The notes: a model not told the origin generated them from the letters alone. A DNA stretch of 64,000 bases from Arthrobacter sp. zg-Y919 (GCF_030142045.1 NZ_CP126242.1:868001-932000); one strand, 5' to 3'; numbered from the stretch's first letter, positions 16,841-24,589 are shown. Numbers and translations are program-made.

Positions 16841-18517
16841 CTATGCGCCGGCCGGCAGTTCGACGGTAAAGGCGGTGCCGCGTCCCTGGGCGCTTTCCAC
16901 CCGGATGCTGCCGCCGTGCGCTTCGACAATATCCTTGGTGATCGCCATCCCGAGTCCTACTCCGGGGATACCCGCCAGCCGCACCGTACCGGCCCGGAAG
17001 AACTTCTCAAAGACATCCTCCACATCGTCGGCGGACATGCCCATACCGGTATCCGCCACACGGAACACCGCGCTGCCGCCTTCACGCCAGGCACTTACCG
17101 TAACCGTGCCGCCGTCGGGGGAGTATTTGACGGCGTTGGAAAGCAGGTTGTCCAGTACCTGGGTGATGCGGTGCGGATCCGCGGTCAGCGGCAGGTCGGC
17201 GGGGGTGTCGTCGACCAGTACGACGCCGGCCTCCCGCGCCTTTGTCTCTGCTGTGCCGAGACTGCTGCGGATGAGTTCAGCGAGGCACACAGGGCGGGTC
17301 TCCAAATGGACTGTGCCCGAGGCTGCGGTGAGGAGGTCCGACACCAGGCGAAGCAACCGCTCGCTGTTCCGCAGTGCAATCCGCAGGGATCCTGGGATCC
17401 CGCCCTGCAGCTGGCTGTCCTCGGCTTCGTCCAGCGCGAGCTCCAGATAACCCATGATCGACGTCAATGGGGTGCGGAGCTCGTGCGAGACGCTGGCAAC
17501 AAAATCGTCCTTGGCTGCCAGCGCTCCGACAAGGGCGGTCACGTCGGAAAAAACGAGGACCGCGCCATTGAAGCCGCCGTCGTCGGTGCGGAGTACGGCC
17601 CCGGAAGTGTTGAGGGCCACCTGCGCGCCGGGAGGGCCCAGCCACAACTGGACGTCGCGGAAGTCCGAGCCTTGCAGGGCGCGTGCAACGGGACGCTGGT
17701 CATCGGGAACCGGAGTGGTGCGGTCCAGGGTGTAGAGGAGCAGGTCGCGTTCATGCGGGTCCACCGTCCCGGCCGGCAGGGCACGCTCCTGGAGGAGTCG
17801 TTGACGGCTGTTCATATGCCGGGGCAGACCGTCCTCGTCCACCAGGAGGACGCCGACGTCGATCGCGTTCAGCACTCCGTCGAGCTGCTGGGACCGCCGC
17901 TTGCTCTCCGCCAGCGCAGCTTCAAGGAGCCGGTCCTTGTTCTCCAGGGTTTCGCGCTGGGAGCGGATATCTTCCCGGAGCACTGAGACAGTGACCGCGA
18001 CGCCGAAGCTCACCAGTGGAACGAGCAGCGGGGCGGCAAGATCCGCTCCGTCGAAGGGACCGGAACCGCCCAGGATGAACGGATGCCAAACCGACAGCAA
18101 GGGGCAGAAAAGACTCAGTGCCCGGGCGGCTACGGGGGAGACCCGGGACCACGACATCCAGAAGACCGGGAAAACGTGGAGAAGGCTCAGGCCGGTAAGG
18201 ATGCCAGTGCTGCCATGGTGCAGCATGGCGATGGCGACGAAGTCGAGCAGTGGAATGATCCAATACGACGGGTACCAGAGGCGGTTCCATGGAATAGCGA
18301 TGCACGCGGCGGTAACGAGCACCAGCATGATGAGTCCCGCAACGAATTCCTGCCGTTCGAAGACCTCCGGCAACTGCCAGGCAGCGACGGCGCTGATAAC
18401 CCCCACAACGATGACCAACGGTGCCTGGCTCAGCGCTGTCCGGATACGCAGCGGCAGTTCATGGAATTGCGAGCTTATGCCGAAAAACCCCAGCGTCGAC
18501 TGCGACAACCGCGACAT
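16841..18517 (-). CDS. membrane sensor histidine kinase (paralogue 2)
   Basis: A 558-residue kinase, collinear with the kinase at 14143-15810. N-terminal hydrophobic helices (about 33-180) match its paralogue, including the shared YWIIP...LDF and VFPVFWM stretches. A PAS-like region contains MNSRQRLLQERAL. The HisKA domain has H345 in SVSHELRTPLTS, and HATPase_c has VLDNLLSNAVKYSP, DTGMGM and GVGLGMAITK. All catalytic boxes are intact. The ATG at 18517 has AAGGGGG upstream; an ATG or GTG further up is less likely. It lies 101 bases downstream of the HPt-like gene on the same strand and is convergent with the response regulator. The duplicated kinases suggest two inputs into one regulator. Confidence 0.92.
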   Translation of the reverse strand: MSRLSQSTLGFFGISSQFHELPLRIRTALSQAPLVIVVGVISAVAAWQLPEVFERQEFVAGLIMLVLVTAACIAIPWNRLWYPSYWIIPLLDFVAIAMLHHGSTGILTGLSLLHVFPVFWMSWSRVSPVAARALSLFCPLLSVWHPFILGGSGPFDGADLAAPLLVPLVSFGVAVTVSVLREDIRSQRETLENKDRLLEAALAESKRRSQQLDGVLNAIDVGVLLVDEDGLPRHMNSRQRLLQERALPAGTVDPHERDLLLYTLDRTTPVPDDQRPVARALQGSDFRDVQLWLGPPGAQVALNTSGAVLRTDDGGFNGAVLVFSDVTALVGALAAKDDFVASVSHELRTPLTSIMGYLELALDEAEDSQLQGGIPGSLRIALRNSERLLRLVSDLLTAASGTVHLETRPVCLAELIRSSLGTAETKAREAGVVLVDDTPADLPLTADPHRITQVLDNLLSNAVKYSPDGGTVTVSAWREGGSAVFRVADTGMGMSADDVEDVFEKFFRAGTVRLAGIPGVGLGMAITKDIVEAHGGSIRVESAQGRGTAFTVELPAGA

Positions 18518-18618
18518 GCGTGACCCCCTTGTAAGCACAACAGGGTCTAACGATACCGGTGGTACAGGTGTCAAATGACCGTGCCGGTCCGGTGCGGACC
18601 CGCCGGAAGGACGGTCCC

Positions 18619-18993
18619 TTACCGGGACACTTCCACATCCAGGGAAGCCGAGAGAAAAGACATGGTCTCGGTGCCGCAGCGGTCAATCGTCTGGACCATA
18701 TTCCTTAGTCCGGCCAGGTCATAAGCGGCCACCAGATCCTGCGCCTGGCTGGCCAGGGCAGACAGGCGTTCGGCCCCTGCCATGTGGCTGGAAATCTTGA
18801 TGCTCAGGACTACGTCCATCGCAGCATCGAAGTCCTGGTGTTCCACAGCCTGCACGAGGCGGGTGAACCGTCCGTCCCACATGGAGAGGTAATTCCCGAT
18901 GTACTGCCGGCACGTACGTGCGCCCATCTGCTCACTGAGGTCCAGGAGGGTGCCCAGGGCAATCAGCCGGGGCTGTCCGCCGCGATGCATCAT
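18619..18993 (-). CDS. HPt-like helical protein lacking the usual phospho-histidine
   Basis: A 124-residue all-helical protein. The segment LSIKISSHMAGAERLSALA lines up with the HPt core pattern AHxLKGSSxxxGAxxLxxLA, including the Lys, Ser-Ser and Gly-Ala positions. The phospho-acceptor histidine position is a leucine; the only nearby histidine is six residues after it. It may therefore act as a pseudo-HPt binding module rather than a phosphotransfer protein. The start is ATG at 18993 or 18990 with AGGGAAG upstream; longer frames run into the regulatory region. It is upstream of kinase paralogue 2 on the same strand and divergent from the SipW operon. Assignment to the HPt fold rests on this alignment by eye. 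Confidence 0.65.
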   Translation of the reverse strand: MMHRGGQPRLIALGTLLDLSEQMGARTCRQYIGNYLSMWDGRFTRLVQAVEHQDFDAAMDVVLSIKISSHMAGAERLSALASQAQDLVAAYDLAGLRNMVQTIDRCGTETMSFLSASLDVEVSR

Positions 18994-19166
18994 GCGGCAC
19001 TTCCCTGATGGTGGTGGCGGGAGGCGGCCGGGCCGGGCCGGAGCCGGCAACCGGTGACGGCCAGCGGCTGGACCGGTGTCCCGGTCCGCTGGTCCCGCGG
19101 GAAAGAGAGGTACAAAAAAATTTCCTTCGAGTGTGGGGCTCGTCGATGGTCGTGAAACTGTCCTGG

Positions 19167-19181
19167 CAGGGAAACTTCCTG
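19167..19181. promoter_or_regulatory. palindrome CAGGGAAACTTCCTG (element A)
   Basis: A near-palindrome about 435 bases before the SipW operon start, on the HPt-proximal side. It closely resembles the element at 19573-19588 (CAGGAAGAACTTCCTG). One regulator may bind both. Confidence 0.35.
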
Positions 19182-19198
19182 CGACACGTCCCACAGTG

Positions 19199-19269
19199 GC
19201 ACTAAAACCTCAGGATGGAGTGCCCGCGACACTCAAGATCGAGGCAATATTTAGTGCGCGGTTTAGTGC
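19199..19269. promoter_or_regulatory. three TTTAGTGC boxes
   Basis: The inverted copy GCACTAAA is at 19199-19206, and the direct copies TTTAGTGC are at 19250-19257 and 19262-19269. The tandem pair is spaced 12 bases start to start, close to one helical turn, as is common for OmpR-family regulators. Control by the nearby response regulator is an inference. Confidence 0.4.
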
Positions 19270-19377
19270 GCCCTTTAAAGCGTTCCGGCGGGCTCTGCCG
19301 AACGCCGGGCGGCATCCCTCCCCAACGCTCCGGTGGATGCCCGCACCAGGACCGGTCCGTCGACGTCGACTGCCCCC

Positions 19378-19403
19378 GGCACTGCATTCCGGCACTGCAT
19401 TCC
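19378..19403 (+). repeat. tandem 13-bp repeat GGCACTGCATTCC x2
   Basis: Two exact adjacent copies at 19378-19390 and 19391-19403, in the leader region of the SipW operon. Confidence 0.7.
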
Positions 19404-19572
19404 GGCCATGCAGGAGGTGCGTTTCGCTGGTTGACTCCGGTTCGTGGGACCCGGTTGAGGGGACATTGCGGTTGTCTTGCGCAGCAGTTGAGGTTTTGCG
19501 GAATGTTTCTCCAACCCTGTGTGAAGGGCGCCGCGATTCTTGAGGACGGCCGGGGAAAGTGGAAGCCAACGG

Positions 19573-19588
19573 CAGGAAGAACTTCCTG
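19573..19588. promoter_or_regulatory. palindrome CAGGAAG-AA-CTTCCTG (element B)
   Basis: A perfect 7-bp inverted repeat with a 2-base centre, 30 bases before the first cargo gene's ATG. It matches element A at 19167-19181. Its position suits an operator or a leader hairpin near the ribosome site. Confidence 0.4.
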
Positions 19589-19617
19589 GCCCAAGACTTT
19601 CGAACAAGGGGAACAAG

Positions 19618-20124
19618 ATGAACAAGATGGCTAAAGGCGCACTGGCAATCGGTCTCGGCTCGGCAATGCTGCTCGGCGGCGGCGGAACGCTCGCCGTCTG
19701 GAATGACAAGGCAACCGCCGATGCGGGAATCATCCAGGCCGGCAGCCTGGATGTCGCAGCCGAGCCGGGTGTCTGGACCAACGCCGCCGGCGTGATCGAC
19801 ATTGCCTCGTACAAGGTTGTACCGGGCGAGCAGCTCACCTTCATCCAGAACGTCGACGTTACCCTCGAGGGTAACCAGATGAAGGCCCAGCTGAGCCTGG
19901 ACCCCGTCGCGGCCAACAGCTTCAAGGGCAGCGCGTATCCCGTGGTGACCTACACGAAGGGCGGCCAGAAGTTCGATCCCGCGAAGGACTTCCTGACCAC
20001 CACCAGCGAGATCACCGCGAAGGCCGTCTTCACCTTCAACCCGAACACCACGGGTCAGCAGGACATGGGCGCGACCCTGGACCTCTCGAAGGTCAACTAC
20101 ATCCTGACGCAGGTCGCCAAGTAA
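19618..20124 (+). CDS. SipW-type alternative-signal exported protein (TasA/CalY-like)
   Basis: A 168-residue exported protein and first gene of the operon. The N terminus, a Lys-rich start, a Gly/Leu hydrophobic helix and then GTLAVWNDKATADAG, matches the alternative signal peptides handled by SipW-type signal peptidases (helix followed by an aromatic and xTA/SxA-type sites just after). The mature part is beta-rich with repeated Val/Thr patterns and no cysteine, as in TasA/camelysin-like fibre subunits. The ATG at 19618 has AAGGGGAAC upstream. A strong hairpin follows (20154-20187), and the SipW-type peptidase gene is two genes on. By analogy it may be the main fibre or matrix subunit; this is inferred. 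Confidence 0.75.
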   Translation: MNKMAKGALAIGLGSAMLLGGGGTLAVWNDKATADAGIIQAGSLDVAAEPGVWTNAAGVIDIASYKVVPGEQLTFIQNVDVTLEGNQMKAQLSLDPVAANSFKGSAYPVVTYTKGGQKFDPAKDFLTTTSEITAKAVFTFNPNTTGQQDMGATLDLSKVNYILTQVAK

Positions 20125-20153
20125 CACCCGCCCCACCCCCTTGTTCTAACCCT

Positions 20154-20187
20154 GGTTGTGCGCGGCGCCTACGCACCGCGCACAACC
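20154..20187 (+). terminator. intra-operon hairpin between cargo genes 1 and 2
   Basis: A perfect 12-bp stem, GGTTGTGCGCGG (20154-20165) with CCGCGCACAACC (20176-20187), has a 10-base loop and no T-run. It ends 10 bases before the ribosome site of the next gene. It may be a partial terminator or a 3'-stabilising structure giving more of the first product than of the downstream genes. Confidence 0.55.
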
Positions 20188-20209
20188 TGTTCCCCTGGAG
20201 GAAGAATCC

Positions 20210-20758
20210 GTGAAGAGCCTACTGAAAGCAGCCGGGTTGATCCTGGCCGCTGTCGTACTGGGGCTCATGACGGTCCAGGGGAGCTACGCACTGTGGAACG
20301 TTATGGTTCCCCAGAACGCCGGCACCGTCCAGGCAGCTGACTTCACTGTCCTGGTGAATGAAGCCAACATGGCCTCCACTCCGGCCCTGGCGCTTAACGC
20401 CGGCGGATTGAACCGCGGAACGGCGGCCTACACCGCTGTGCGGGTGACCAACACGGTCAACGTCACCGCGCAGTCCCCGTTGGTCCTGCAGCCGTCGGTA
20501 TCGCTTCCCCCGGCCGCCAGCATGCTGAACGGGAACCTGACGGTAGCCACCACGGTTCTCCCGGGATCGACCTCCTGCCCCGAAAATCTTGCCTACAAAG
20601 CGGGCGCCCCTGTTCTTCCGGTCCTGGCTACGGGAACCACCCAGACCATTTGCTTCAAGGTTTCGCTGAACAGCAATACCCCGGCGAACCAGCTCGGACA
20701 GCCGGTCAACATCCCGGTAAACCTCAGCGTGGCGCAGCTCGCGCCGGCAGCTAAGTGA
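20210..20758 (+). CDS. second SipW-type alternative-signal exported protein
   Basis: A 182-residue exported protein starting at GTG 20210, with GGAGGA 7 bases upstream. Residues 1-30 have Lys-Ser-Leu-Leu-Lys, a hydrophobic helix and then QGSYALWNVMVPQNAGTVQAADF. This is the same helix/xYALW pattern as the first and fifth genes of the operon and typical of SipW substrates. The mature region is Thr/Val-rich and probably beta-structured. It has two cysteines (in TSCPEN and TICFKV) that could form a disulfide outside the cell. It is the second gene of the operon, after the intra-operon hairpin, so it is probably made in smaller amounts, as a minor subunit or adaptor (inference). Confidence 0.72.
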   Translation: MKSLLKAAGLILAAVVLGLMTVQGSYALWNVMVPQNAGTVQAADFTVLVNEANMASTPALALNAGGLNRGTAAYTAVRVTNTVNVTAQSPLVLQPSVSLPPAASMLNGNLTVATTVLPGSTSCPENLAYKAGAPVLPVLATGTTQTICFKVSLNSNTPANQLGQPVNIPVNLSVAQLAPAAK

Positions 20759-20772
20759 CGGATAGGAAAACC

Positions 20773-21534
20773 ATGTCGAGTGGCCGCAGGACAGCAGAGA
20801 AGCCCGCCAGCCCGCTGCGTTTCATCGGAGCCGGGTTGAGCTACCTGGCCCTGTGTGCCACGGCTCTGGTTGCCCTGGTCCTGATAGTCATTCCGCTGGT
20901 GACCGGTTCGCAGACCTTCAGCGTCCTGACCAGCTCCATGGCACCGCACTACGCTCCGGGCACCTTCCTGGTGGTCAAACCCACACCGTTCGAGGAACTG
21001 CGCACCGGCGACGTGATCACCTACCAGATCGAGTCCGGCAGCTCTGCAGTCATCACCCACCGGATCAATTCCATCGGCACCGCCCAGGACGGGGAACGGA
21101 CCCTGTTCACCAAGGGTGACAACAATGCCATTGTCGACCCCGAGCCGGTACGCGAGGTCCAGGTCCGCGGCAAGCTCTTCTACGCCGTCCCCTTCATTGG
21201 TTTTGCCGCCAACGCCCTGGGCAACTCGGACCGGGGCGAGGCCATCCAGTGGGGCGCGGTAGCGCTGCTCGGCTACGGCATCGTCACCATGGTCCGCGGT
21301 GCCCTGGCCAAGAAACGTGGAGAAGGCGACTCCGGGCCGGCTGAAGCCGACAACGGAAACCCCGGCAATGACCTCACCGACGGCGGCGCGGCCCCGGTGC
21401 AGGCTCCCCGTGCCAGCGTCCCCATGCAGGATCCCTTCGGCCATGACGATCCCCACCTGGAAGAGTGCGAGCACTGCAACCATGACAGTGCACACCCGCA
21501 CATCCACAGCCGCCGGAAGCCCGTCGCTGTCTGA
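20773..21534 (+). CDS. sipW: SipW-type (ER-type) signal peptidase I
   Basis: A 253-residue membrane protease. A transmembrane helix (about 22-43) is followed by the catalytic serine S55 in LTSSMAPHY. The second dyad residue is H96 in VITHRIN, not lysine, which marks the ER/SipW class, and D116 in KGDNN is conserved. A second helix (about 158-175) follows. The C terminus is unusual: an Asp/His/Cys-rich tail (residues 219-246, with GHDDPH, EECEHCNHD and HPHIH) that could bind metal. The ATG at 20773 has an AGGA ribosome site; a GTG at 20755 overlaps the previous stop but has none. It should cleave the three alternative-signal proteins encoded in the same operon. Confidence 0.9.
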   Translation: MSSGRRTAEKPASPLRFIGAGLSYLALCATALVALVLIVIPLVTGSQTFSVLTSSMAPHYAPGTFLVVKPTPFEELRTGDVITYQIESGSSAVITHRINSIGTAQDGERTLFTKGDNNAIVDPEPVREVQVRGKLFYAVPFIGFAANALGNSDRGEAIQWGAVALLGYGIVTMVRGALAKKRGEGDSGPAEADNGNPGNDLTDGGAAPVQAPRASVPMQDPFGHDDPHLEECEHCNHDSAHPHIHSRRKPVAV

Positions 21535-22475
21535 TGCCCTTCCCTGGACGGGCGAAGCAGTGGCTCACCGCCGGCGCGGTGGGCGTTGCCGCCGCAGCCA
21601 TCACGTTTGCCGGTTCCCCTGCGGCCGTTGCCGCCGGCAGCTACCTCACCTTCAGCCCTGACGGCAGCACGTACAGCCCCACCCTCGACGGCCCCGTCTT
21701 CGCCGAAAGCGCCCGGTTGGTCCCCGGTGGATCCACCGGCGGAAGCGTCTGGATCCGCAATGACGGTGCCGATGCGGCTTATCTTTCGGCCGGTGCCGTC
21801 AGCGCCGGGATGGATCCGGAGCTCGTGGGCATGCTCAGTGTGAGCGCATCCGCCGGTGCCGTGGGCGGGCCGCCGGCAGTCCTGGGCTCCAACGGGATGT
21901 GCAGCGACGTTTACCAGGGATGGGTGCTGGGGGCCGGGGACGCCGTCCGCATCCAGCTCACTGCCGGCCTGTCGCCGGACGCTCCGAACGCAGCCATGGG
22001 CCGCAGCGCCCGGTTCGACGTCGTGTTTTACCTGCAGTCCACGAACATCGCAGGTACCGGTCCCAGCGCCTGCGAAGCACTGGGGATTCTCGACGCTTCC
22101 GTGCCGCCGTCGGACCCCGGAGTGGCGGCAGGCAACGGCCCCGGCAACGACGCCCGGACTACCGGCCGGCAGGCACCTGCGCCGCGGCCGGGATCCGGGA
22201 CGGTGCCGGGCCTGGCACCAGCCGGTGACGGAGGCGCGGCAGCCCTTGCCGGATTCCCCACCGCACCGGCGGCCCCCGGCGAGGAGGACAGGAACGCCGC
22301 CTTCAACACCAACGTTCCGCCGGTGGCCGCCGGACGTTTGGAAGAGTCATCGCCGGCGTCGTTCGAGAGCACGGTGGAACCCGTGATCCGTTCCCTGTCG
22401 GGTACGCTCCTGATAGCACTTTCGGTGGCGTTCTTCGCCACCGCGGGAATCCGACTACGAAGCAGGAGCCGATGA
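21534..22475 (+). CDS. secreted, membrane-anchored protein of unknown function in SipW operon
   Basis: A 313-residue protein. A conventional Sec signal peptide (residues 1-33, ending AAVAA) precedes a globular, beta-like domain (about 35-185) with two cysteines (NGMCSD and SACEAL). A long Pro/Gly/Ala-rich flexible segment (about 190-280) leads to a C-terminal transmembrane helix (about 288-308) and a basic tail (RLRSRSR). The topology is thus an extracellular domain on a stalk. Its ATG overlaps the peptidase stop by one base, and its own stop overlaps the next gene's ATG. No family is recognised. Anchoring or nucleating SipW-dependent fibres, as TapA does for TasA in Bacillus, is a guess from context. 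Confidence 0.8.
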   Translation: MPFPGRAKQWLTAGAVGVAAAAITFAGSPAAVAAGSYLTFSPDGSTYSPTLDGPVFAESARLVPGGSTGGSVWIRNDGADAAYLSAGAVSAGMDPELVGMLSVSASAGAVGGPPAVLGSNGMCSDVYQGWVLGAGDAVRIQLTAGLSPDAPNAAMGRSARFDVVFYLQSTNIAGTGPSACEALGILDASVPPSDPGVAAGNGPGNDARTTGRQAPAPRPGSGTVPGLAPAGDGGAAALAGFPTAPAAPGEEDRNAAFNTNVPPVAAGRLEESSPASFESTVEPVIRSLSGTLLIALSVAFFATAGIRLRSRSR

Positions 22476-23062
22476 GCAGGAAATCGCAGCAGGGGGCTGC
22501 GGAGAGCGCCGAAGCTGGACAGGACACGCGGTCCGGACCGGCAGCGCGGCTGCGTCCCCAGCCGGGGTTACGCACCGCTGCGGCCGCGTTTATCGTGACT
22601 GTGCTCCTTGGCCTGGGCGGGACTGCCGCGTACGCCTACTGGAGCCAGTCCACGACGGCGACCATCACGGTCCTCCCGACGGCGAAGGTCCGGACGCCCG
22701 GCCCGCTTCATTGCAACCCCTGGGGCACGAATGAGCTTTCCTGGAAGACCGTTGCCGACGTTGATTCTGATGTGGTCTACGTGCTCACCTTCGCCATGGG
22801 TTCGACCAGCAAGACCTATGCACTTCCGCTGACCACGACGGAGGTGAAGCCCGTATATCTGTCCGGCCTGGCATCGGCGCTCGGGACCAGCAAAATGGTG
22901 CCGCTGACCGTAACCCTGCGGACCGCCACCGTGAACAAAGCCGTTCCGGCAGCCACGGCCATCGCCGCCTCCGACATTCTGGCCGCGTCGGAAGCGTCCA
23001 CGCTCCAGATGTCCTACTGGTCGCTGGTGGCGGGGGCCGGCAACTATCCCTGCGCCGGCTAG
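22472..23062 (+). CDS. third SipW-type alternative-signal exported protein
   Basis: A 196-residue protein whose ATG overlaps the upstream stop (ATGA). A polar, charged N-terminal extension of about 33 residues precedes the hydrophobic helix, which ends [18 protein letters not shown]. This is the same aromatic/Trp-Ser-x-Ser hallmark as SipW substrates. The mature part has two cysteines (LHCNPWG and YPCAG near the C terminus) and a fibronectin-like strand pattern ([20 protein letters not shown]), suggesting a beta-sandwich. It is the last gene of the operon and ends tail-to-tail with nhaA, the two stop codons sharing the palindrome CTAG. A minor, tip or adhesive subunit is possible (inference). 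Confidence 0.72.
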   Translation: MSRKSQQGAAESAEAGQDTRSGPAARLRPQPGLRTAAAAFIVTVLLGLGGTAAYAYWSQSTTATITVLPTAKVRTPGPLHCNPWGTNELSWKTVADVDSDVVYVLTFAMGSTSKTYALPLTTTEVKPVYLSGLASALGTSKMVPLTVTLRTATVNKAVPAATAIAASDILAASEASTLQMSYWSLVAGAGNYPCAG

Positions 23063-24423
23063 TCGTCCCGGCCTTCGTACACGTCAGGGATCCCATCCGA
23101 GTCAGCGTCAACCCGCTCCCGGGCCTCGATGAGACGGTACCGCCGGTTGCGGGCCGTCAGCAGCACCGAGGCCAGCAGGGCGGCGAGGACCGAAGCCATC
23201 AGGATGCCCACCTTGGCATCGTCGTTGTGCAGTGACCCGACGTCAAAACTCAAATCGTTGACCAGCAGGGACACGGTGAAGCCGATACCGCCGAGGATGC
23301 CTATGCCGGCCAGGTCCACCCAGCGGACGTCCGGGTCCAGCTTGGCCCGCGTCCCTGCAGTGACAGCCCAGGTGGTGAGCAGGATGCCGATGGGTTTGCC
23401 TACCACCAGGCCCAGGATGATCCCGACCGCCACCGGGTCTGTGACGGCCGCACTTACGCCACTCCATCCGCCGAGGGCAACACCGGCGGAAAAGAAGGCG
23501 AAGATAGGCACGGCGAAGCCGGTCGAGACAGGCCGGAAGCGGTGCTCGAATATTTCCGAGAGGCCCGGGCGCTCCGGGTCGGCGGGCAGTTTCTGCCGGT
23601 CCGGCCCGCGGCGCAGCACGGGCACCGCAAAGCCCAGCAGCACCCCGGCCACGGTGGCGTGGACACCGGAGGCATGCATCAGTGCCCACGTGGCTACACC
23701 AAGGGGCAGCAGGATCACCCAGGCCGGCCAGACGCGGGTGCCGAAGAACCGGGGGACGCGCTGGACCAGGAACGTGAACGCGGCCAGCGGGAGCAGCATC
23801 CACAACAGGTAGCTCAGGTGTACGTCTTCGGAGTAGAAGAAGGCAATGATGGCGATTGCGATGAGGTCATCCACCACGGCGAGGGTCAGCAGGAAGATCC
23901 GCAGCGCGCTGGGCAGGTGCGAACTGATCACTGCGAGGACGGCCAGGGCGAATGCGATGTCGGTGGCGGTGGGGATAGCCCAGCCCCGCAGGCCGTCCGA
24001 ACCGGCAATCACGTTGACGGCTACATAGACCAGGGCGGGGACGACGACGCCGCCCGCGGCGGCAGCAATCGGAACGATTGCCTGCCTCAGGTCTCTTAGG
24101 TCCCCGGCAATGAATTCCTTTTTCAGCTCCAGACCGACCAGGAAGAAGAAGATGGCCAGCAGCCCATCAGCCGCCCAGGTGCCGATGCTCAGCTTCAGGT
24201 GCCACGGCTCGTAGCCGATTTCGAAATCACGTACGGCAAAGTAGGTGTCTGCTGCCGGGGAGTTGGCCCAGATCAATGCGGCGACGGTCGCAATCAGCAA
24301 CAGGATCCCGCCTACGGTTTCCTTGCGGAGGATCTCGCCGATGCGGAGCGTTTCACCGTAGCTGCGCCTGCCCAGGATGGTGCGCGCGCCGGTTGGCTTG
24401 GGGGAAGAGGGGTCTGAGGCCAT
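23059..24423 (-). CDS. nhaA: NhaA-type Na+/H+ antiporter
   Basis: A 454-residue inner-membrane antiporter with about 12 hydrophobic helices. The family signatures are present: [11 protein letters not shown] near the first helix, [16 protein letters not shown], the [14 protein letters not shown] segment and the ion-binding Asp pair in [17 protein letters not shown]. NhaA uses proton influx to expel Na+ for pH and salt homeostasis. The ATG at 24423 gives a normal N terminus; the open frame to 24582 is non-homologous leader. The C terminus carries an extra charged tail with [13 protein letters not shown], a thrombospondin-type-3/dockerin-like calcium-binding pattern not part of classical NhaA. 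It is convergent with the SipW operon. Confidence 0.95.
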   Translation of the reverse strand: MASDPSSPKPTGARTILGRRSYGETLRIGEILRKETVGGILLLIATVAALIWANSPAADTYFAVRDFEIGYEPWHLKLSIGTWAADGLLAIFFFLVGLELKKEFIAGDLRDLRQAIVPIAAAAGGVVVPALVYVAVNVIAGSDGLRGWAIPTATDIAFALAVLAVISSHLPSALRIFLLTLAVVDDLIAIAIIAFFYSEDVHLSYLLWMLLPLAAFTFLVQRVPRFFGTRVWPAWVILLPLGVATWALMHASGVHATVAGVLLGFAVPVLRRGPDRQKLPADPERPGLSEIFEHRFRPVSTGFAVPIFAFFSAGVALGGWSGVSAAVTDPVAVGIILGLVVGKPIGILLTTWAVTAGTRAKLDPDVRWVDLAGIGILGGIGFTVSLLVNDLSFDVGSLHNDDAKVGILMASVLAALLASVLLTARNRRYRLIEARERVDADSDGIPDVYEGRDD

Positions 24424-24546
24424 GGGATGGATCCTAACGAATTCGGGTACGGCAAACTTATTGCCGACCAGACTTCCCGGCGCACCGTGTACCAGTCTAA
24501 CCGGCTCAGGGCGCCAGCGCGTGACGCACGCCGCGCCGGCAGTGAA

Positions 24547-24575
24547 GCGCCCCGGCAGGAAACCTGCCGGGGCGC
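24547..24575 (-). terminator. hairpin after the small membrane protein gene
   Basis: A perfect 13-bp stem, GCGCCCCGGCAGG (24547-24559) with CCTGCCGGGGCGC (24563-24575), has a 3-base loop 15 bases past the stop of the minus-strand gene ending at 24590. Confidence 0.75.
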
Positions 24576-24589
24576 GTGACAAACGGAAC

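Larger units (their letters stand above)
18994..19617. promoter_or_regulatory. 624-bp regulatory region between HPt-like gene and SipW operon
   Basis: No frame here looks like a real gene. It holds three TTTAGTGC boxes (one inverted, two in tandem), two related palindromes (19167-19181 and 19573-19588), the inverted pair GGCACT/AGTGCC (19198-19203, 19219-19224), and a 13-bp tandem duplication (19378-19403). The operon's ribosome site, AAGGGGAAC, lies about 6 bases before the ATG at 19618. The length suggests multi-site control or a long leader RNA. Confidence 0.5.

Noticed and set aside
19202..19594. Open frames in the leader of the SipW operon, on both strands
   Set aside because: No ribosome sites, poor codon pattern and rich in regulatory-looking repeats; not reported as genes.
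18994..19617. A cyclic-dinucleotide riboswitch in the long leader
   Set aside because: I could not find the conserved core of a known riboswitch class; only repeats and palindromes are visible.
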